A stretch of DNA of 64,000 nt from Microbulbifer donghaiensis (GCF_900129095.1 NZ_FQVA01000001.1:1550001-1614000), one strand, 5' to 3'. Positions 26,107-35,066 are shown, counted from the first letter of the stretch. Translations and numbers: made by a program. Notes: generated by a model from the letters alone, not told the origin.

Positions 26107-27720
26107 TTATGGATTGTAGAATTCACCGTTCTTGCGCAGGTAGTACCAGTAGTTAACCACCAGGCACACTGCGTAGAAGATGGCGAAACCGGCCAGGGCG
26201 TACTCAGGTGTAGTCGCCTTGATCTGCTCACCGAACACCTTCGGAATATAGAAGGCACCGTAAGCCGCCACCGCGGAAGTCCAACCCAGTACCGGGCCGG
26301 CCTGCTCTTTCGGGAACACCATGGCGATGGTGCGGAAAGTCGAGCCATTGCCGATCCCGGTGGCCGCAAACAGCGTCAGGAACAGCAGGAAGAAGGGTAC
26401 GAAATAGTCTTCCGGGGAGGCCGACGCGTAGGCTGCCTTCATGTAGTAAGCCACGCCCAGGGCACTGGCCACCATGATCACGGCACAGACCTGGGTCACC
26501 AGGGCACCGCCGATGCGGTCCGCAATCCAGCCACCGACCGGGCGGATCAGCGCGCCGATAAACGGTCCCATCCAGGCGTACATCAGCGCGCTGGGGCCAT
26601 TCGCGTTGATGGTATCGTGCGTCATGACACCGTCGACCATCACGTGGCTGTAACCGAAGATCACCTTGATAGCCAGCGGGAAGGCCGCGGCGAAACCGAT
26701 GAAGCTGCCGAAGGTCATGGTGTAGATCACACTCATCACCCAGGTGTGCTTGTTGTTGAAAATACGGTACTGGCGGTTGAGGCTGTTGCGGATATCGCCC
26801 GGCAGCATCTTCAGGCCGTAGACGGTGCCGAAAATCACCAGCACCAGCACGATTTCCTTCGGCACGCCCCAGCCGGAGCCGTTGGCGCTTTCCGGCAGTA
26901 TCAGCCACAGGCCGATCAGTGCATTCACCAGGCCGATGCCGAGCATCAGGCTCATCTTACCGAAGGTGCTGAGCGGGCTGCCAATATCCGGGGACACCTC
27001 ATCGGTGCGGATATTGTTCATGCCGAACCAGGTCGCCAGCGCGAGCGGAACCAGCAGCAGCAGCCAGACAAAACCGGCGTTCTGAATCCAGGATTCGGAA
27101 CCGGCCGGCACCTTGCCGATCAGGGAGCCGGAAGAGTTAACCAGGGTCATCGGATCGCCGCCCATAGCGCCGAAGGCACCGAAGGTCATGAACAGCGGCA
27201 CGATGATCTGCATGGTGGTTACGCCGAAATTACCGAGACCGGCATTCAGGCCCAGCGCCAGCCCCTGCTTTTCCTTGGGGAAGAAAAAGCTGATATTGGA
27301 CATGGACGAGGCGAAGTTACCGCCGCCGAAACCACTGAGCAGCGCCAGCAGCTGGAACACCCACAGCGGCGTGTTCTTGTCCTGCAGCGCGATACCGGTG
27401 CCGAGCGCGGGTATGATCAACAGCGCGGTGGTAAACATGATCGTGTTGCGCCCACCGCACAGGCGAATAAAGAAGCTGCTGGGAATCCGCAGCGTGGCGC
27501 CGGTCAGGCCGGCGATGGCCATCAGTGTAAAGAGTTCGGATTTGGCAATCGGGAAGCCCAGGTTGAGCATCTGTACGGTGATGATGCCCCAGTAAAGCCA
27601 CACGGCGAAGCCGGCCAGCAGGCTGGGAATGGAAATCCACAGATTGCGGCTTGCTATTTTTTTACCCCTGGATTGCCAGAACTGGCTATTCTCCGGGGAC
27701 CATTCGTAGATATCAGACAC
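26107..27720 (-). CDS. narK: NarK-type nitrate/nitrite transporter
   Basis: 537 aa major-facilitator protein with 12 transmembrane helices. Both nitrate-signature regions are present, GGGNFASSMSNISFFFPKEK and GIGNGSTFRTIAMVFPKEQA, and a substrate-binding Arg appears in TLRIPSSFF. It is longer than E. coli NarK (463 aa), with an extended central loop. The start is GTG at 27720 with AGGAG eight bases upstream. It diverges from narL; a perfect NarL palindrome and an FNR-like box lie in the shared 284-base region. It supplies nitrate to NarG and exports nitrite. Confidence 0.95.
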   Translation of the reverse strand: MSDIYEWSPENSQFWQSRGKKIASRNLWISIPSLLAGFAVWLYWGIITVQMLNLGFPIAKSELFTLMAIAGLTGATLRIPSSFFIRLCGGRNTIMFTTALLIIPALGTGIALQDKNTPLWVFQLLALLSGFGGGNFASSMSNISFFFPKEKQGLALGLNAGLGNFGVTTMQIIVPLFMTFGAFGAMGGDPMTLVNSSGSLIGKVPAGSESWIQNAGFVWLLLLVPLALATWFGMNNIRTDEVSPDIGSPLSTFGKMSLMLGIGLVNALIGLWLILPESANGSGWGVPKEIVLVLVIFGTVYGLKMLPGDIRNSLNRQYRIFNNKHTWVMSVIYTMTFGSFIGFAAAFPLAIKVIFGYSHVMVDGVMTHDTINANGPSALMYAWMGPFIGALIRPVGGWIADRIGGALVTQVCAVIMVASALGVAYYMKAAYASASPEDYFVPFFLLFLTLFAATGIGNGSTFRTIAMVFPKEQAGPVLGWTSAVAAYGAFYIPKVFGEQIKATTPEYALAGFAIFYAVCLVVNYWYYLRKNGEFYNP

Positions 27721-27783
27721 AGTCTTGGCTCCTGCTCGGGTAATTGTTCTCGACTGCCACTATGGACAGCACCCGACCAGCGC

Positions 27784-27797
27784 TCAATTACCATCAA
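27784..27797. promoter_or_regulatory. FNR/Anr-like box upstream of narK
   Basis: TCAAT-TACC-ATCAA matches the FNR palindrome TTGAT-N4-ATCAA at 8 of 10 positions. It is centred about 70 bases before the narK start. A CATAGT -10-like box on the minus strand lies about 30 bases closer to narK, near the spacing of a class II FNR promoter. Confidence 0.45.
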
Positions 27798-27906
27798 TAA
27801 GTACTCCCTTTTTCCCGCACACCGTTTTGCCGACGTCCCAATAGCCCGGAAAACCGCCCACACAGCCATATTCGCCGCGGCTGAAAGAGCCCCGCTGGCG
27901 CGCGAT

Positions 27907-27922
27907 TACCTCCTTAGGGGTA
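27907..27922. promoter_or_regulatory. NarL 7-2-7 palindrome between narK and narL
   Basis: TACCTCC-TT-AGGGGTA: two inverted NarL heptamers with a 2-bp spacer, 83 bases before the narL start and about 187 bases from narK. It could give narL autoregulation, nitrate induction of narK, or both. Confidence 0.7.
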
Positions 27923-28004
27923 GAGCTCTCTGGCGACGTGTCGCCTGTGCTAGCATATTGGCCACTGATCAGACACCGAAACCAACTTCACTGCAGGAGC
28001 GATC

Positions 28005-28658
28005 ATGTCCAGTCCCGCAAGAGTCATGATGGTCGACGACCATCCCCTGTTCCGCAAAGGGCTGATGCAACTATTCAGTCTGGAGCCGGGCCTGGAGCTG
28101 GTGGCGGAGGCCAGCAGCGGCGAGGAAGCGGTAAAGCTGGCCGATGAATGCGATCCCGATATCATCCTGCTCGACCTGAACATGCGCGGCATGGACGGCC
28201 TGGACACACTGCGCGCCATGCGCGCCGCCGGCGTGACCGCGCGCATCGTGATGCTGACGGTGTCCGACAACAACGCGGACGTGGTGGCCTGTATCCGCGC
28301 CGGTGCCGACGGCTACCTGCTGAAGGACATGGATCCCGAGGATATCCTCGAGCAGGTACTGGCGGCGACCCACGGCAAGATGGCCATCAGTCAGCGCCTA
28401 ACCGAAATTCTCGCCTCGGCACTGCGCAAACCCGACAAATCCGGTGCCGACGCGCTCTCCTCGCTGACAAGCCGCGAATACCAGATATTGCAGCTGATTG
28501 CCGACGGGCTCAGCAACAAGCTGATCGCCCGCGAACTCGACATCAGCGATGCCACCGTGAAGGTGCACGTAAAGCACCTGCTGAAAAAACTCGGCATGCG
28601 CTCCCGGGTGGAGGCCGCGGTGTGGATGGTCAATCAAAAGCGGTCAGAGTCTACCTGA
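28005..28658 (+). CDS. narL: NarL-family nitrate response regulator
   Basis: 217 aa. Receiver domain with D11, D12, phospho-acceptor D57 in IILLDLNMRGMDG and K107 in YLLKDMDP. A LuxR/NarL helix-turn-helix lies at about 150-210 (SLTSREYQILQLIADGLSNK). The length equals E. coli NarL (216 aa). Start ATG at 28005 with AGGAG. It is followed after 14 bases by moeA. Its cognate kinase is most likely the NarX gene at 14.5 kb, and two NarL palindromes in this window are its expected targets. Confidence 0.93.
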   Translation: MSSPARVMMVDDHPLFRKGLMQLFSLEPGLELVAEASSGEEAVKLADECDPDIILLDLNMRGMDGLDTLRAMRAAGVTARIVMLTVSDNNADVVACIRAGADGYLLKDMDPEDILEQVLAATHGKMAISQRLTEILASALRKPDKSGADALSSLTSREYQILQLIADGLSNKLIARELDISDATVKVHVKHLLKKLGMRSRVEAAVWMVNQKRSEST

Positions 28659-28672
28659 CCCCGGAGTACCCC

Positions 28673-29911
28673 ATGAGTGACTGCTGTTCCCAGCCCGGCC
28701 TGATGCCTATCGAGGCGGCCCGGGCAGCCCTGCTCGAAGACCTGGCCCCGGTCGCCGGCACCGAATCGATCCCGCTGGCCCAGGCCACCGGCCGCGTGCT
28801 GGCCCAACCGGTCGCCTCCACTGTCTGCCTGCCGCCCTGCGACAACTCCGCGATGGACGGCTACGCGCTGCGCATTGCCGATCTCGACAGCGGCATGCCG
28901 CTCGAACTGATCGGCTATTCATTTGCCGGCAAGCCGTTCGACGGTATCGTCAATCCGGGCACCTGCGTGCGCATCATGACCGGCGCCGCCCTGCCCGATG
29001 GTGCCGACACGGTAGTGATGCAGGAACAGGTTACGACACAAGGCGAGTCCATTTTTATCGGCGGCAAGGTGCGCCCGGGCGACCATATCCGCCGCTGCGG
29101 CGAGGACGTGGCCGAGGGCGAGACGCTGCTGGACAGCGGTGCGCGGATTTCGGTGGCCCATATTGCCCTGCTGGCCGCGGCCGGCATCGGCGAGGTGAGC
29201 GTGCAGCGGCGGCCGGTGATCGCCCTCTTCTCCACCGGCGACGAACTCCGTCAGCCCGGCGAGCCACTCGGCAAGGGCGACATCTTCGACAGCAACCGCA
29301 TCGCGCTGCTGGCGGCGCTGGCGGAACTGGATCTGGAGGTCCTCGATCTGGGCATATTGCCGGACGACAAAGACGTCATCCGCGACAACCTGGCCCGTGC
29401 CGCCCGCGAGGCCGACGCGATTATCACGTCCGGCGGCGTATCGGTGGGCGAAGCCGACTACACGCGGGAAGTGCTGGAGGAAATGGGGGAAATCGGCTTC
29501 TGGAAAGTGGCGATGAAACCCGGCAAGCCGTTCGCCTACGGGCGCCTGCAGGGCACCCCGTTTTTCGGCCTGCCCGGCAATCCGGTCTCGGCCCTGATCA
29601 CTTTCCAGCAGCTGGCAGTGCCGGCACTGACCGTCATGAAGGGCAGCGCCTGGGCAGCACCTGTGCAGCTGCAGGCCAGGCTGCAAAAGCCGGTGAAGAA
29701 AAAACCGGGCCGTACCGACTTCCAGCGCGGTATCTACTTGCGCGACGAATCCGGCAACCTGTGCGTCGAACCGGTCGGCGCCCAGGGCAGCCACATCCTC
29801 TCCGGCCTCGCCGACGCCAACTGCCTGATCGTGCTGTCCCGCGACAGCGGCAATGCCGAAGCGGGCGATATGGTCGACATAGAGCCGCTGGCGACTCCGC
29901 TGGATCTCTAG
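28673..29911 (+). CDS. moeA: MoeA, molybdopterin molybdenumtransferase
   Basis: 412 aa (E. coli MoeA 411). It inserts molybdate into adenylylated molybdopterin to make the Mo cofactor used by NarG. Family motifs: PPCDNSAMDGYALR at the N-terminus, GVSVGEADYTREVL, and FGLPGNPVSALITF. The ATG at 28673 has GGAG upstream; reading frames extending into narL are overlaps. It directly follows narL and is probably co-transcribed, linking cofactor supply to nitrate sensing. Confidence 0.95.
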   Translation: MSDCCSQPGLMPIEAARAALLEDLAPVAGTESIPLAQATGRVLAQPVASTVCLPPCDNSAMDGYALRIADLDSGMPLELIGYSFAGKPFDGIVNPGTCVRIMTGAALPDGADTVVMQEQVTTQGESIFIGGKVRPGDHIRRCGEDVAEGETLLDSGARISVAHIALLAAAGIGEVSVQRRPVIALFSTGDELRQPGEPLGKGDIFDSNRIALLAALAELDLEVLDLGILPDDKDVIRDNLARAAREADAIITSGGVSVGEADYTREVLEEMGEIGFWKVAMKPGKPFAYGRLQGTPFFGLPGNPVSALITFQQLAVPALTVMKGSAWAAPVQLQARLQKPVKKKPGRTDFQRGIYLRDESGNLCVEPVGAQGSHILSGLADANCLIVLSRDSGNAEAGDMVDIEPLATPLDL

Positions 29912-29935
29912 TCTTTTCTGGGTTTTCCGGATTTA

Positions 29936-29965
29936 TTAACCCGGCGATAAATATTGCCGGGTTAA
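29936..29965. terminator. hairpin after moeA
   Basis: TTAACCCGGC / GCCGGGTTAA form a perfect 10-bp stem around an AT-rich loop, 25 bases past moeA. A-rich and T-rich ends on both sides suggest a bidirectional terminator, though the T-tract is short. Confidence 0.55.
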
Positions 29966-31001
29966 TAATGGTTGATGGGATGCCTTCGTCCCACCAACCT
30001 GATACCACCCTCAGATGGTTGATAGCTCGCCCCTTAGTTGAGTCCTACAGTCGAGTTCTTCTACGAAGTCCGGTAGTCCGTAACCGATAGTTTTCTTATA
30101 GTGCGGAGAGACCTTCCCAGTCGGGCCTTCTTTTCGGGCTTCGCGATGTAGCGCATTCGAGCCCGACTTACTTCGAAGGAATAGCCTCGACCTTCACAGT
30201 TCTTGCTCTTGGCCAGCCTGGTGGTGAATTCCGTGTAAGTGTTGGTGAGGAGCATATCCGTCTCGAAGCAGGTCGTGATTTCTTCGCGCCAACTGCCCAC
30301 GGCCCTGACCAGATCGCTCCAGGCTTCCTTCTGGCCGTCCGGAATGGTGGCGATCCATTTATCCAGGGCATCCTCCGCCTGCAGCCCAGTACGGTGGCAG
30401 GCAGTTCTTGGCGTACTCTGCGGGGCTCAGCGTACCCAGGTGGCTAAGGCACTGTTTCAAGTTGGCCAGTTGCATATCGTGTGAGCGACCGGCTCTTGTC
30501 ATGTTGTGGACATGCTCGAATGTGCCGGCTCACCGCGGGTAGTTGATGGGCGAAACGCCCTTGTCGATACCCTGGTGCCAGCGGATGTTCACCCTGGCAA
30601 CCGAATGGAGCAGCTTATTGAGATCGCGTGTTTCGTCAAGGATCAGAGCGAATTGCTCTTCTATTTTTCTTCCATGTCCTACCACTCATCCAGGCGTCTG
30701 CGGCAATGAAGTGCTGGACGCTGCCGTGGTTATCAGCAGGATGGCCTGTATTGGTGTCACGCTGATTGCCTTTCTGAGATGAGACCAGATGCCGCCCTTG
30801 ACGCGCTTGCGCAGAGAGGCAGGCAAATGGTGCACCTTGCGATCCAGCGCCACTTCCTGGGCCCACAAAAAAGATACAAAAAGGGCGCTGCGGTTCACGA
30901 TTGAACCCGAAAGTTTTTCCAGCAAATTTGTCACCTTTTCTATTCCGTTGCGTCTATTAGAGTAAGAACCGCGAAAAAATCATTGACGGGAGGAATTCAG
31001 C
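29966..31001. other. decayed intergenic region
   Basis: About 1 kb without an intact gene. It holds an ISL3-type transposase tail on the minus strand (30061-30400) and, just upstream on the same strand (about 30403-30475), a fragment with SHLGTLSPAEYA resembling the C-terminus of IS3-type transposases. Other short frames at 30500-30930 have no recognisable relatives. It reads as an insertion-sequence graveyard. The last 60 bases should contain the promoter of the sigma-factor gene. Confidence 0.55.
30061..30400 (-). pseudogene. ISL3-family transposase C-terminal remnant
   Basis: The open minus frame encodes NTYTEFTTRLAKSKNCEGRG followed by YSFEVSRARMRY, closely like the conserved C-terminal N-x-x-T-E...GRGYSFE-x-x-RA block of ISL3-type transposases. 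No catalytic core or intact terminal repeats are present, so it is a dead fragment. Confidence 0.55.
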
Positions 31002-31721
31002 GTGACCAATTCGGCAGCCGACCCACGGGAGCCACTAACCGATTTAAGCGATGCTGACTTGGTGGAGCGGGCTCGCCGGGGGGACGGGCCGGCCTTCGAA
31101 CTCATCGTACGCCGCCACAATCAGGCACTGTTTCGTGCGGCCAGGGCGGTGCTAGACGATGAGGACCAGGCCCAAGAAGCAGTGCAAGAGGCCTACCTGA
31201 ACGCCTTTACGCACCTGGATTCCTATCAGGGGCGCGCGTCACTCAAAACGTGGCTGATCCGCATCGCCGTCAACCAGGCTATCAGCATCAAGCGCCGCCA
31301 GCGCCCGGTGGTATCGCTGGACGAGAAGATCGCTGTACTTCAAAGCAAGCAATCCGAGGAGGACGGCATGGCATCATTTATCGCCGACCAACATACCCCG
31401 GAAACGGCAGCCGACCACCAGGAAATGCAACACCTTCTGGAACTCGCTATCCGGCGCCTCCCGGAAATCTACCGCAGTGTCTTCATGCTTCGGGCAGTAG
31501 AAGGCCTGTCGGTGGCCGACAGCGCATTCTGCCTCGATATCAACGAGGCGCTGGTCAAAAAACGCCTGTCGCGAGCGCGCGATCTGCTCCGCCAGGATCT
31601 GGCACAGCGGATGGAAGCCCAGGCGTCCGATGCCTTTGAATTCGCCGGCAAGCGCTGCGACGCCGTCACTGCTCATGTAATGGCTGAACTGGCTCGCCAG
31701 GGAATGACTCAGCCGGTTTGA
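31002..31721 (+). CDS. ECF-type RNA polymerase sigma factor
   Basis: 239 aa. Region 2 (about 18-95) includes DLVERARRGDGPAFELIVRR and DQAQEAVQEAYLNAF; region 4 (about 145-200) includes RRLPEIYRSVFMLRAVEGLS with a helix-turn-helix. The C-terminal 40 residues are an extension beyond the usual ECF length. The start is GTG at 31002 with GGGAGG eight bases upstream. No anti-sigma factor is recognised; the next genes encode a secreted protein and small membrane proteins, which may include its regulator. Confidence 0.88.
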   Translation: MTNSAADPREPLTDLSDADLVERARRGDGPAFELIVRRHNQALFRAARAVLDDEDQAQEAVQEAYLNAFTHLDSYQGRASLKTWLIRIAVNQAISIKRRQRPVVSLDEKIAVLQSKQSEEDGMASFIADQHTPETAADHQEMQHLLELAIRRLPEIYRSVFMLRAVEGLSVADSAFCLDINEALVKKRLSRARDLLRQDLAQRMEAQASDAFEFAGKRCDAVTAHVMAELARQGMTQPV

Positions 31722-31772
31722 GCCGGCACTTATCCACGACACTGTTGAAGAAACTGAAAAAGGAGAGAATCC

Positions 31773-32405
31773 ATGAAAGCCACAACCATTGTTTTTGCCG
31801 CCGGCCTGGTTGCGTTTTCCGCCAGCCCCGCACTGGTGATTGCCGCCGTCCAGGAGCCAGCCGCTAAACGAGCACAAGTTGCGATGAATATGTTTGGCGG
31901 CCCCTCCTATCATGGCGAGCCGGCGCTGGCGGTAACCGCCGCATTGGTCAAAGCCGGTGGCGGCGCCGACAACTTCAGCTTTGCCAACGCCCTGGTGGCC
32001 ATGCTCGGGGAAGACACCGTGATTGCTGAGGTATCCAAGCTTACCAAGCAATACGGTGAAGATGAGGTGAACACCTTCATAAGTGGGATGGACATAGCCA
32101 TCGCCTACAGCCTTAAGCGTGCCACTGAAGCCGGTATCAGTCTGCCCGAGCCGGCCGATCTCTCGGGCGCTGCACTAGCGAAGACTCTAGTAAAGGCTGG
32201 CGTCACTGCGGATGGCACTTTCTGGAGTGGTTACCTCTTCGACAAGGCAATTTCTCACCAGCTGCACAACCAGGTGATGGCGGATATCAATGCCGATGTC
32301 GGCTATCAGGCCGATAAGACCACCCATAAGATTCTCAATCAAGCCATGTACGACGTGGCGCAGGCGTTGGGAATGAGTGATGTAAAGCTGGCTGAACAGC
32401 ACTGA
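31773..32405 (+). CDS. secreted protein of unknown function
   Basis: 210 aa with a clear signal peptide (1-24, ending about SPALVIAA). The mature part is mostly helical, without cysteines or known motifs. The region FGGPSYHGEPALAVTAALVK followed by GGGADNFSFANALVAML could be a periplasmic sensing or binding fold. ATG at 31773 with AAGGAGAG upstream, 51 bases after the sigma-factor gene, so probably in its operon and perhaps under its control. I do not recognise the family. Confidence 0.6.
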   Translation: MKATTIVFAAGLVAFSASPALVIAAVQEPAAKRAQVAMNMFGGPSYHGEPALAVTAALVKAGGGADNFSFANALVAMLGEDTVIAEVSKLTKQYGEDEVNTFISGMDIAIAYSLKRATEAGISLPEPADLSGAALAKTLVKAGVTADGTFWSGYLFDKAISHQLHNQVMADINADVGYQADKTTHKILNQAMYDVAQALGMSDVKLAEQH

Positions 32406-32478
32406 CATGACACTGCGGCTGCCTTGTCGCCCTGCGGCAGTGCAGCCCCTGATAACCTACAAACATAGAGGAGACCGC

Positions 32479-32820
32479 ATGTTGGTTTTTGCTTTGAGTA
32501 GCTTCGGCCTGGCGGCCATTGGGGGACTGGTTCTTGCCAGCCATATCTTGCGCGGCAGATTGGCTCCCTGGTTCCTGTCGCTGGGGCATGCCCTGCTGGG
32601 TGCGATCGGTCTGGTCACCCTGATTCTCCTACTGTTGGGTGGAGATAATAGCGGCCAGCGCCTGATTGCCGCCTTTGCCCTGCTGTTGGCGGCAGCCCTC
32701 GGCGGCTTCTTTCTAGCCTCCTTCCATCTGCGCAGCAAACTGGCACCCAAGGCTGTGGTGATACTGCATGCCGGCCTTGCGGTAATCGGTTTTCTGATCC
32801 TTTTGAGCCTGGTGCTCTGA
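32479..32820 (+). CDS. small four-helix membrane protein
   Basis: 113 aa with about four transmembrane helices. The two halves look like an internal duplication: LASHILRGRLAPWFLSLGHALL and LASFHLRSKLAPKAVVILHAGL. ATG at 32479 with AGGAG upstream. One base separates its stop from the next ATG, so it is coupled to the DUF2231 gene. No family recognised. Confidence 0.65.
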   Translation: MLVFALSSFGLAAIGGLVLASHILRGRLAPWFLSLGHALLGAIGLVTLILLLLGGDNSGQRLIAAFALLLAAALGGFFLASFHLRSKLAPKAVVILHAGLAVIGFLILLSLVL

Positions 32821-32821
32821 C

Positions 32822-33241
32822 ATGGGTCACCGCCTGCATCCCGCGCTGGTGCATTTTCCGGTCGCCTGCTGGTCGCTGGCCGTGGTGGCGGACTTCGCTG
32901 GGTTCTGGTTCGGCGAACCCGCCTGGCGCTGGTCGAGTGGGCTTCTCACAGTGGGTTGTGGCACGGCCATTGTAGCCATGCTCGCGGGCATACTCGAACT
33001 GGCATATGTGCCCGAAGGCCCCGCGATGCGGATTGCTTACTGGCACATGGGGGCGATGCTCTGCGCCTGCGCCCTATTCTGCACCCGCCTGCTGCTGCGA
33101 CTGGAGGATTTGCGCGCGCTGGAGCCGAACACCGTGTCCCTGCTTCTGGATGCTGGCGGTTTCCTCTGCCTGACTGTCGGTGGCTGGCTTGGTGGCAAGC
33201 TGGTTTATCACCACGGCGTCTGGCGCTCCGACAGCCATTGA
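32822..33241 (+). CDS. DUF2231-family membrane protein
   Basis: 139 aa with four transmembrane helices. HPALVHFPVACWSLAVVADF at the N-terminus and YWHMGAMLCACALFCTRLL with the later GGWLGGKLVYHHGV are typical of DUF2231 proteins, which carry conserved histidines in the membrane and may bind haem or metal. Its start is one base past the previous stop. It is the fourth gene of the sigma-factor group. Confidence 0.75.
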   Translation: MGHRLHPALVHFPVACWSLAVVADFAGFWFGEPAWRWSSGLLTVGCGTAIVAMLAGILELAYVPEGPAMRIAYWHMGAMLCACALFCTRLLLRLEDLRALEPNTVSLLLDAGGFLCLTVGGWLGGKLVYHHGVWRSDSH

Positions 33242-33414
33242 CCCGGTAACCCAAGCGGTTGACAGGTCAATGCGACACAGGGACGTGCCCCCGCCGACCC
33301 AAATCGGCACGAGCCCGCGGAATACCCGCAGATCCGCGTATCTGCGCCGGCATTACCGGGTTAAAAACCTGCGTGCACACCACCCCGACAAACCATTGCT
33401 TGAGGAATCAACAC

Positions 33415-34134
33415 GTGCTGCTCGAATCTGTATTCCAGGAACCTACCACAGCGCCGGAAGTGGGCGTGTCCGACCGCATCCGCCATCGCCTGATCGAGGC
33501 GGGGCAGCGCTTCCACGCCAACGACAACATCGCCGCCTTTATCCATGACGGCGAATTGGATGAATTGCGCACAGAGGTTAAACAGAAGCTTCAAGGCTTG
33601 CTGCATGCGCTGGTAATTGACACCCACAGCGACCACAACGTCGCCGATACCGCGAAGCGGGTCGCCAAAATGTTCGTGCACGAGGTGTTTCGCGGCCGCT
33701 ATGAAAAGGCGCCGGCGGCTACGACATTTCCGAACGTTTCTCAGCTCAACGAGCTGATGATCGTCGGACCGGTTACGGTGCGCAGCGCCTGTTCGCATCA
33801 TTTGTGCCCAATCCTGGGCAAGGTATGGATTGGCGTGCTGCCCAATGCGTCGTCCGACCTGATCGGCTTGTCCAAGTACGCACGCCTGGCCGAATGGGTG
33901 ATGAACCGGCCGCAGATTCAGGAAGAGGCGGTGGTCATGCTGGCTGACGAACTGGAGCACCGCCTTCAACCAGATGGCCTGGCGATCGTCATGGAGGCCA
34001 GCCACTTCTGCATGCACTGGCGTGGGGTCAAAGACAATGACGCGTTGATGCATAACTCTGTCATGCGTGGAGCGTTCTTGAAAAACGCGACGCTACGGCT
34101 CGAATTTCTGAATTTGCTTGGAAACCGTCGTTGA
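33415..34134 (+). CDS. folE: GTP cyclohydrolase I
   Basis: 239 aa. It converts GTP to dihydroneopterin triphosphate, the first step to folate, biopterin and queuosine-type pterins. Zinc ligands C126, H129 and C199 have the expected spacing (CSHH and ASHFCMHWRGVKD). The SACSHHLCPILGKVWIGVLP segment differs from the common CEHHLLPF form, indicating a divergent branch. The start is GTG at 33415 with GAGG upstream; frame continuing to 33259 has no ribosome site. 173 bases separate it from the DUF2231 gene, so membership in the sigma-factor operon is uncertain. Confidence 0.88.
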   Translation: MLLESVFQEPTTAPEVGVSDRIRHRLIEAGQRFHANDNIAAFIHDGELDELRTEVKQKLQGLLHALVIDTHSDHNVADTAKRVAKMFVHEVFRGRYEKAPAATTFPNVSQLNELMIVGPVTVRSACSHHLCPILGKVWIGVLPNASSDLIGLSKYARLAEWVMNRPQIQEEAVVMLADELEHRLQPDGLAIVMEASHFCMHWRGVKDNDALMHNSVMRGAFLKNATLRLEFLNLLGNRR

Positions 34135-34303
34135 CTGTCCGGGTTTATTTCATCGGCCGAATCCATCCGGTGGGTATAGCATCCGTTTAACAGCAGGGGC
34201 CTTATCGCGCCCAAGTATGCTGTTCGACTGCCCGCCCATGGATCAAACAGATTATCGAGGGCTTGGAAGACCCAATATTCTACGGCTCGAGCCCATTAGA
34301 TCC

Positions 34304-34341
34304 GTAGGATGGGCAAAGGAGCGCAGCGACGTGCCCATCAA
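34304..34341 (+). repeat. REP element, copy 1
   Basis: Begins with GTAG followed by the stem GATGGGC...GCCCATC enclosing AAAGGAGCGCAGCGACGT. GTAG next to a REP hairpin is the typical mark recognised by RAYT transposases. It lies 22 bases before the RAYT gene. Confidence 0.8.
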
Positions 34342-34362
34342 TAGACGAGCCGGGATGGCCAT

Positions 34363-34887
34363 ATGGAATATCGCCGTGCCTATTTACCGGGAGCCTGTTA
34401 TTTCTTCACGGTAGTGACGGATCGACGGCAGCCACTACTGGTAGATTATATAGACCGCCTGCGACACGCATTCCGCCAGGTGCGCAACAAGCACCCATTC
34501 GAAATCCAGGCCATCGTCGTTCTCCCCGACCACCTCCACACCCTGTGGAAGCTGCCCCGGGGAGATCACGACTACTCGTCCCGCTGGATGAAGATAAAGC
34601 GGAGTTTTTCAGCAGGGCTTCCCGCTACAGGCCTCAGGGAATCACAGAGAGCCAAGCGCGAGAAAGGAATCTGGCAGAGACGCTTTTGGGAACACCTGAT
34701 AAGGGATGAAGAAGACTGGCAGCGTCATCTCGACTATATCCACTACAACCCGGTAAGGCACGGTTATGTGAGACGGGCCCGCGAATGGCCCTATAGCAGT
34801 TTCCACCGGCTGGTGGCACAAGGCTGGTATACGGAGGATTGGGGAAGCGAAGTTTCAGACACGGTGCTCGATATGCAGTTCGAGTGA
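34363..34887 (+). CDS. REP-associated tyrosine transposase (RAYT)
   Basis: 174 aa Y1-type HUH transposase. The HUH motif is PDHLHTLW; the catalytic Tyr lies in LDYIHYNPVRHGYV, followed by the RAYT-specific WPYSSFHR. RAYT enzymes cleave REP sequences at a GTAG mark and are thought to spread REP elements. The gene is flanked by REP copies in opposite orientation (34304 and 34908), with a third copy at 35067, forming a BIME-like arrangement. Confidence 0.92.
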   Translation: MEYRRAYLPGACYFFTVVTDRRQPLLVDYIDRLRHAFRQVRNKHPFEIQAIVVLPDHLHTLWKLPRGDHDYSSRWMKIKRSFSAGLPATGLRESQRAKREKGIWQRRFWEHLIRDEEDWQRHLDYIHYNPVRHGYVRRAREWPYSSFHRLVAQGWYTEDWGSEVSDTVLDMQFE

Positions 34888-34907
34888 CTGATGGCAGTTC
34901 GGTTGTC

Positions 34908-34944
34908 TGATGGGCACGTCGCTACACTCCTTTGCCCATCCTAC
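34908..34944 (-). repeat. REP element, copy 2 (inverted)
   Basis: The reverse complement of copy 1 with two mismatches in the loop (GTGTAGCG instead of GCGCAGCG). It lies 21 bases after the RAYT gene. Confidence 0.8.
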
Positions 34945-34976
34945 ATTTGCACTGCCATTCTGTAGCCTACGCCTCG

Positions 34977-35050
34977 CATTCCGCATTCCGCATTCCGCAT
35001 TCCGCATTCCGCATTCCGCATTCCGCATTCCGCATTCCGCATTCCGCATT
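34977..35050. repeat. heptanucleotide tandem repeat, 10 copies
   Basis: CATTCCG is repeated ten times without interruption (34977-35046), followed by a degraded CATTATG. It lies between REP copies 2 and 3. The unit is seven bases, so a copy-number change would shift any frame reading through it. Slipped-strand expansion is the likely origin. Confidence 0.95.
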
Positions 35051-35066
35051 ATGATCATGCATTGTC

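Noticed and set aside
30636..30934. Short minus-strand frames upstream of the sigma factor
   Set aside because: Overlapping, no family resemblance, inside a region with transposase debris; treated as non-coding.
34977..35050. Short repeat considered as a CRISPR array
   Set aside because: Unit of 7 bases with no spacers and no cas genes.
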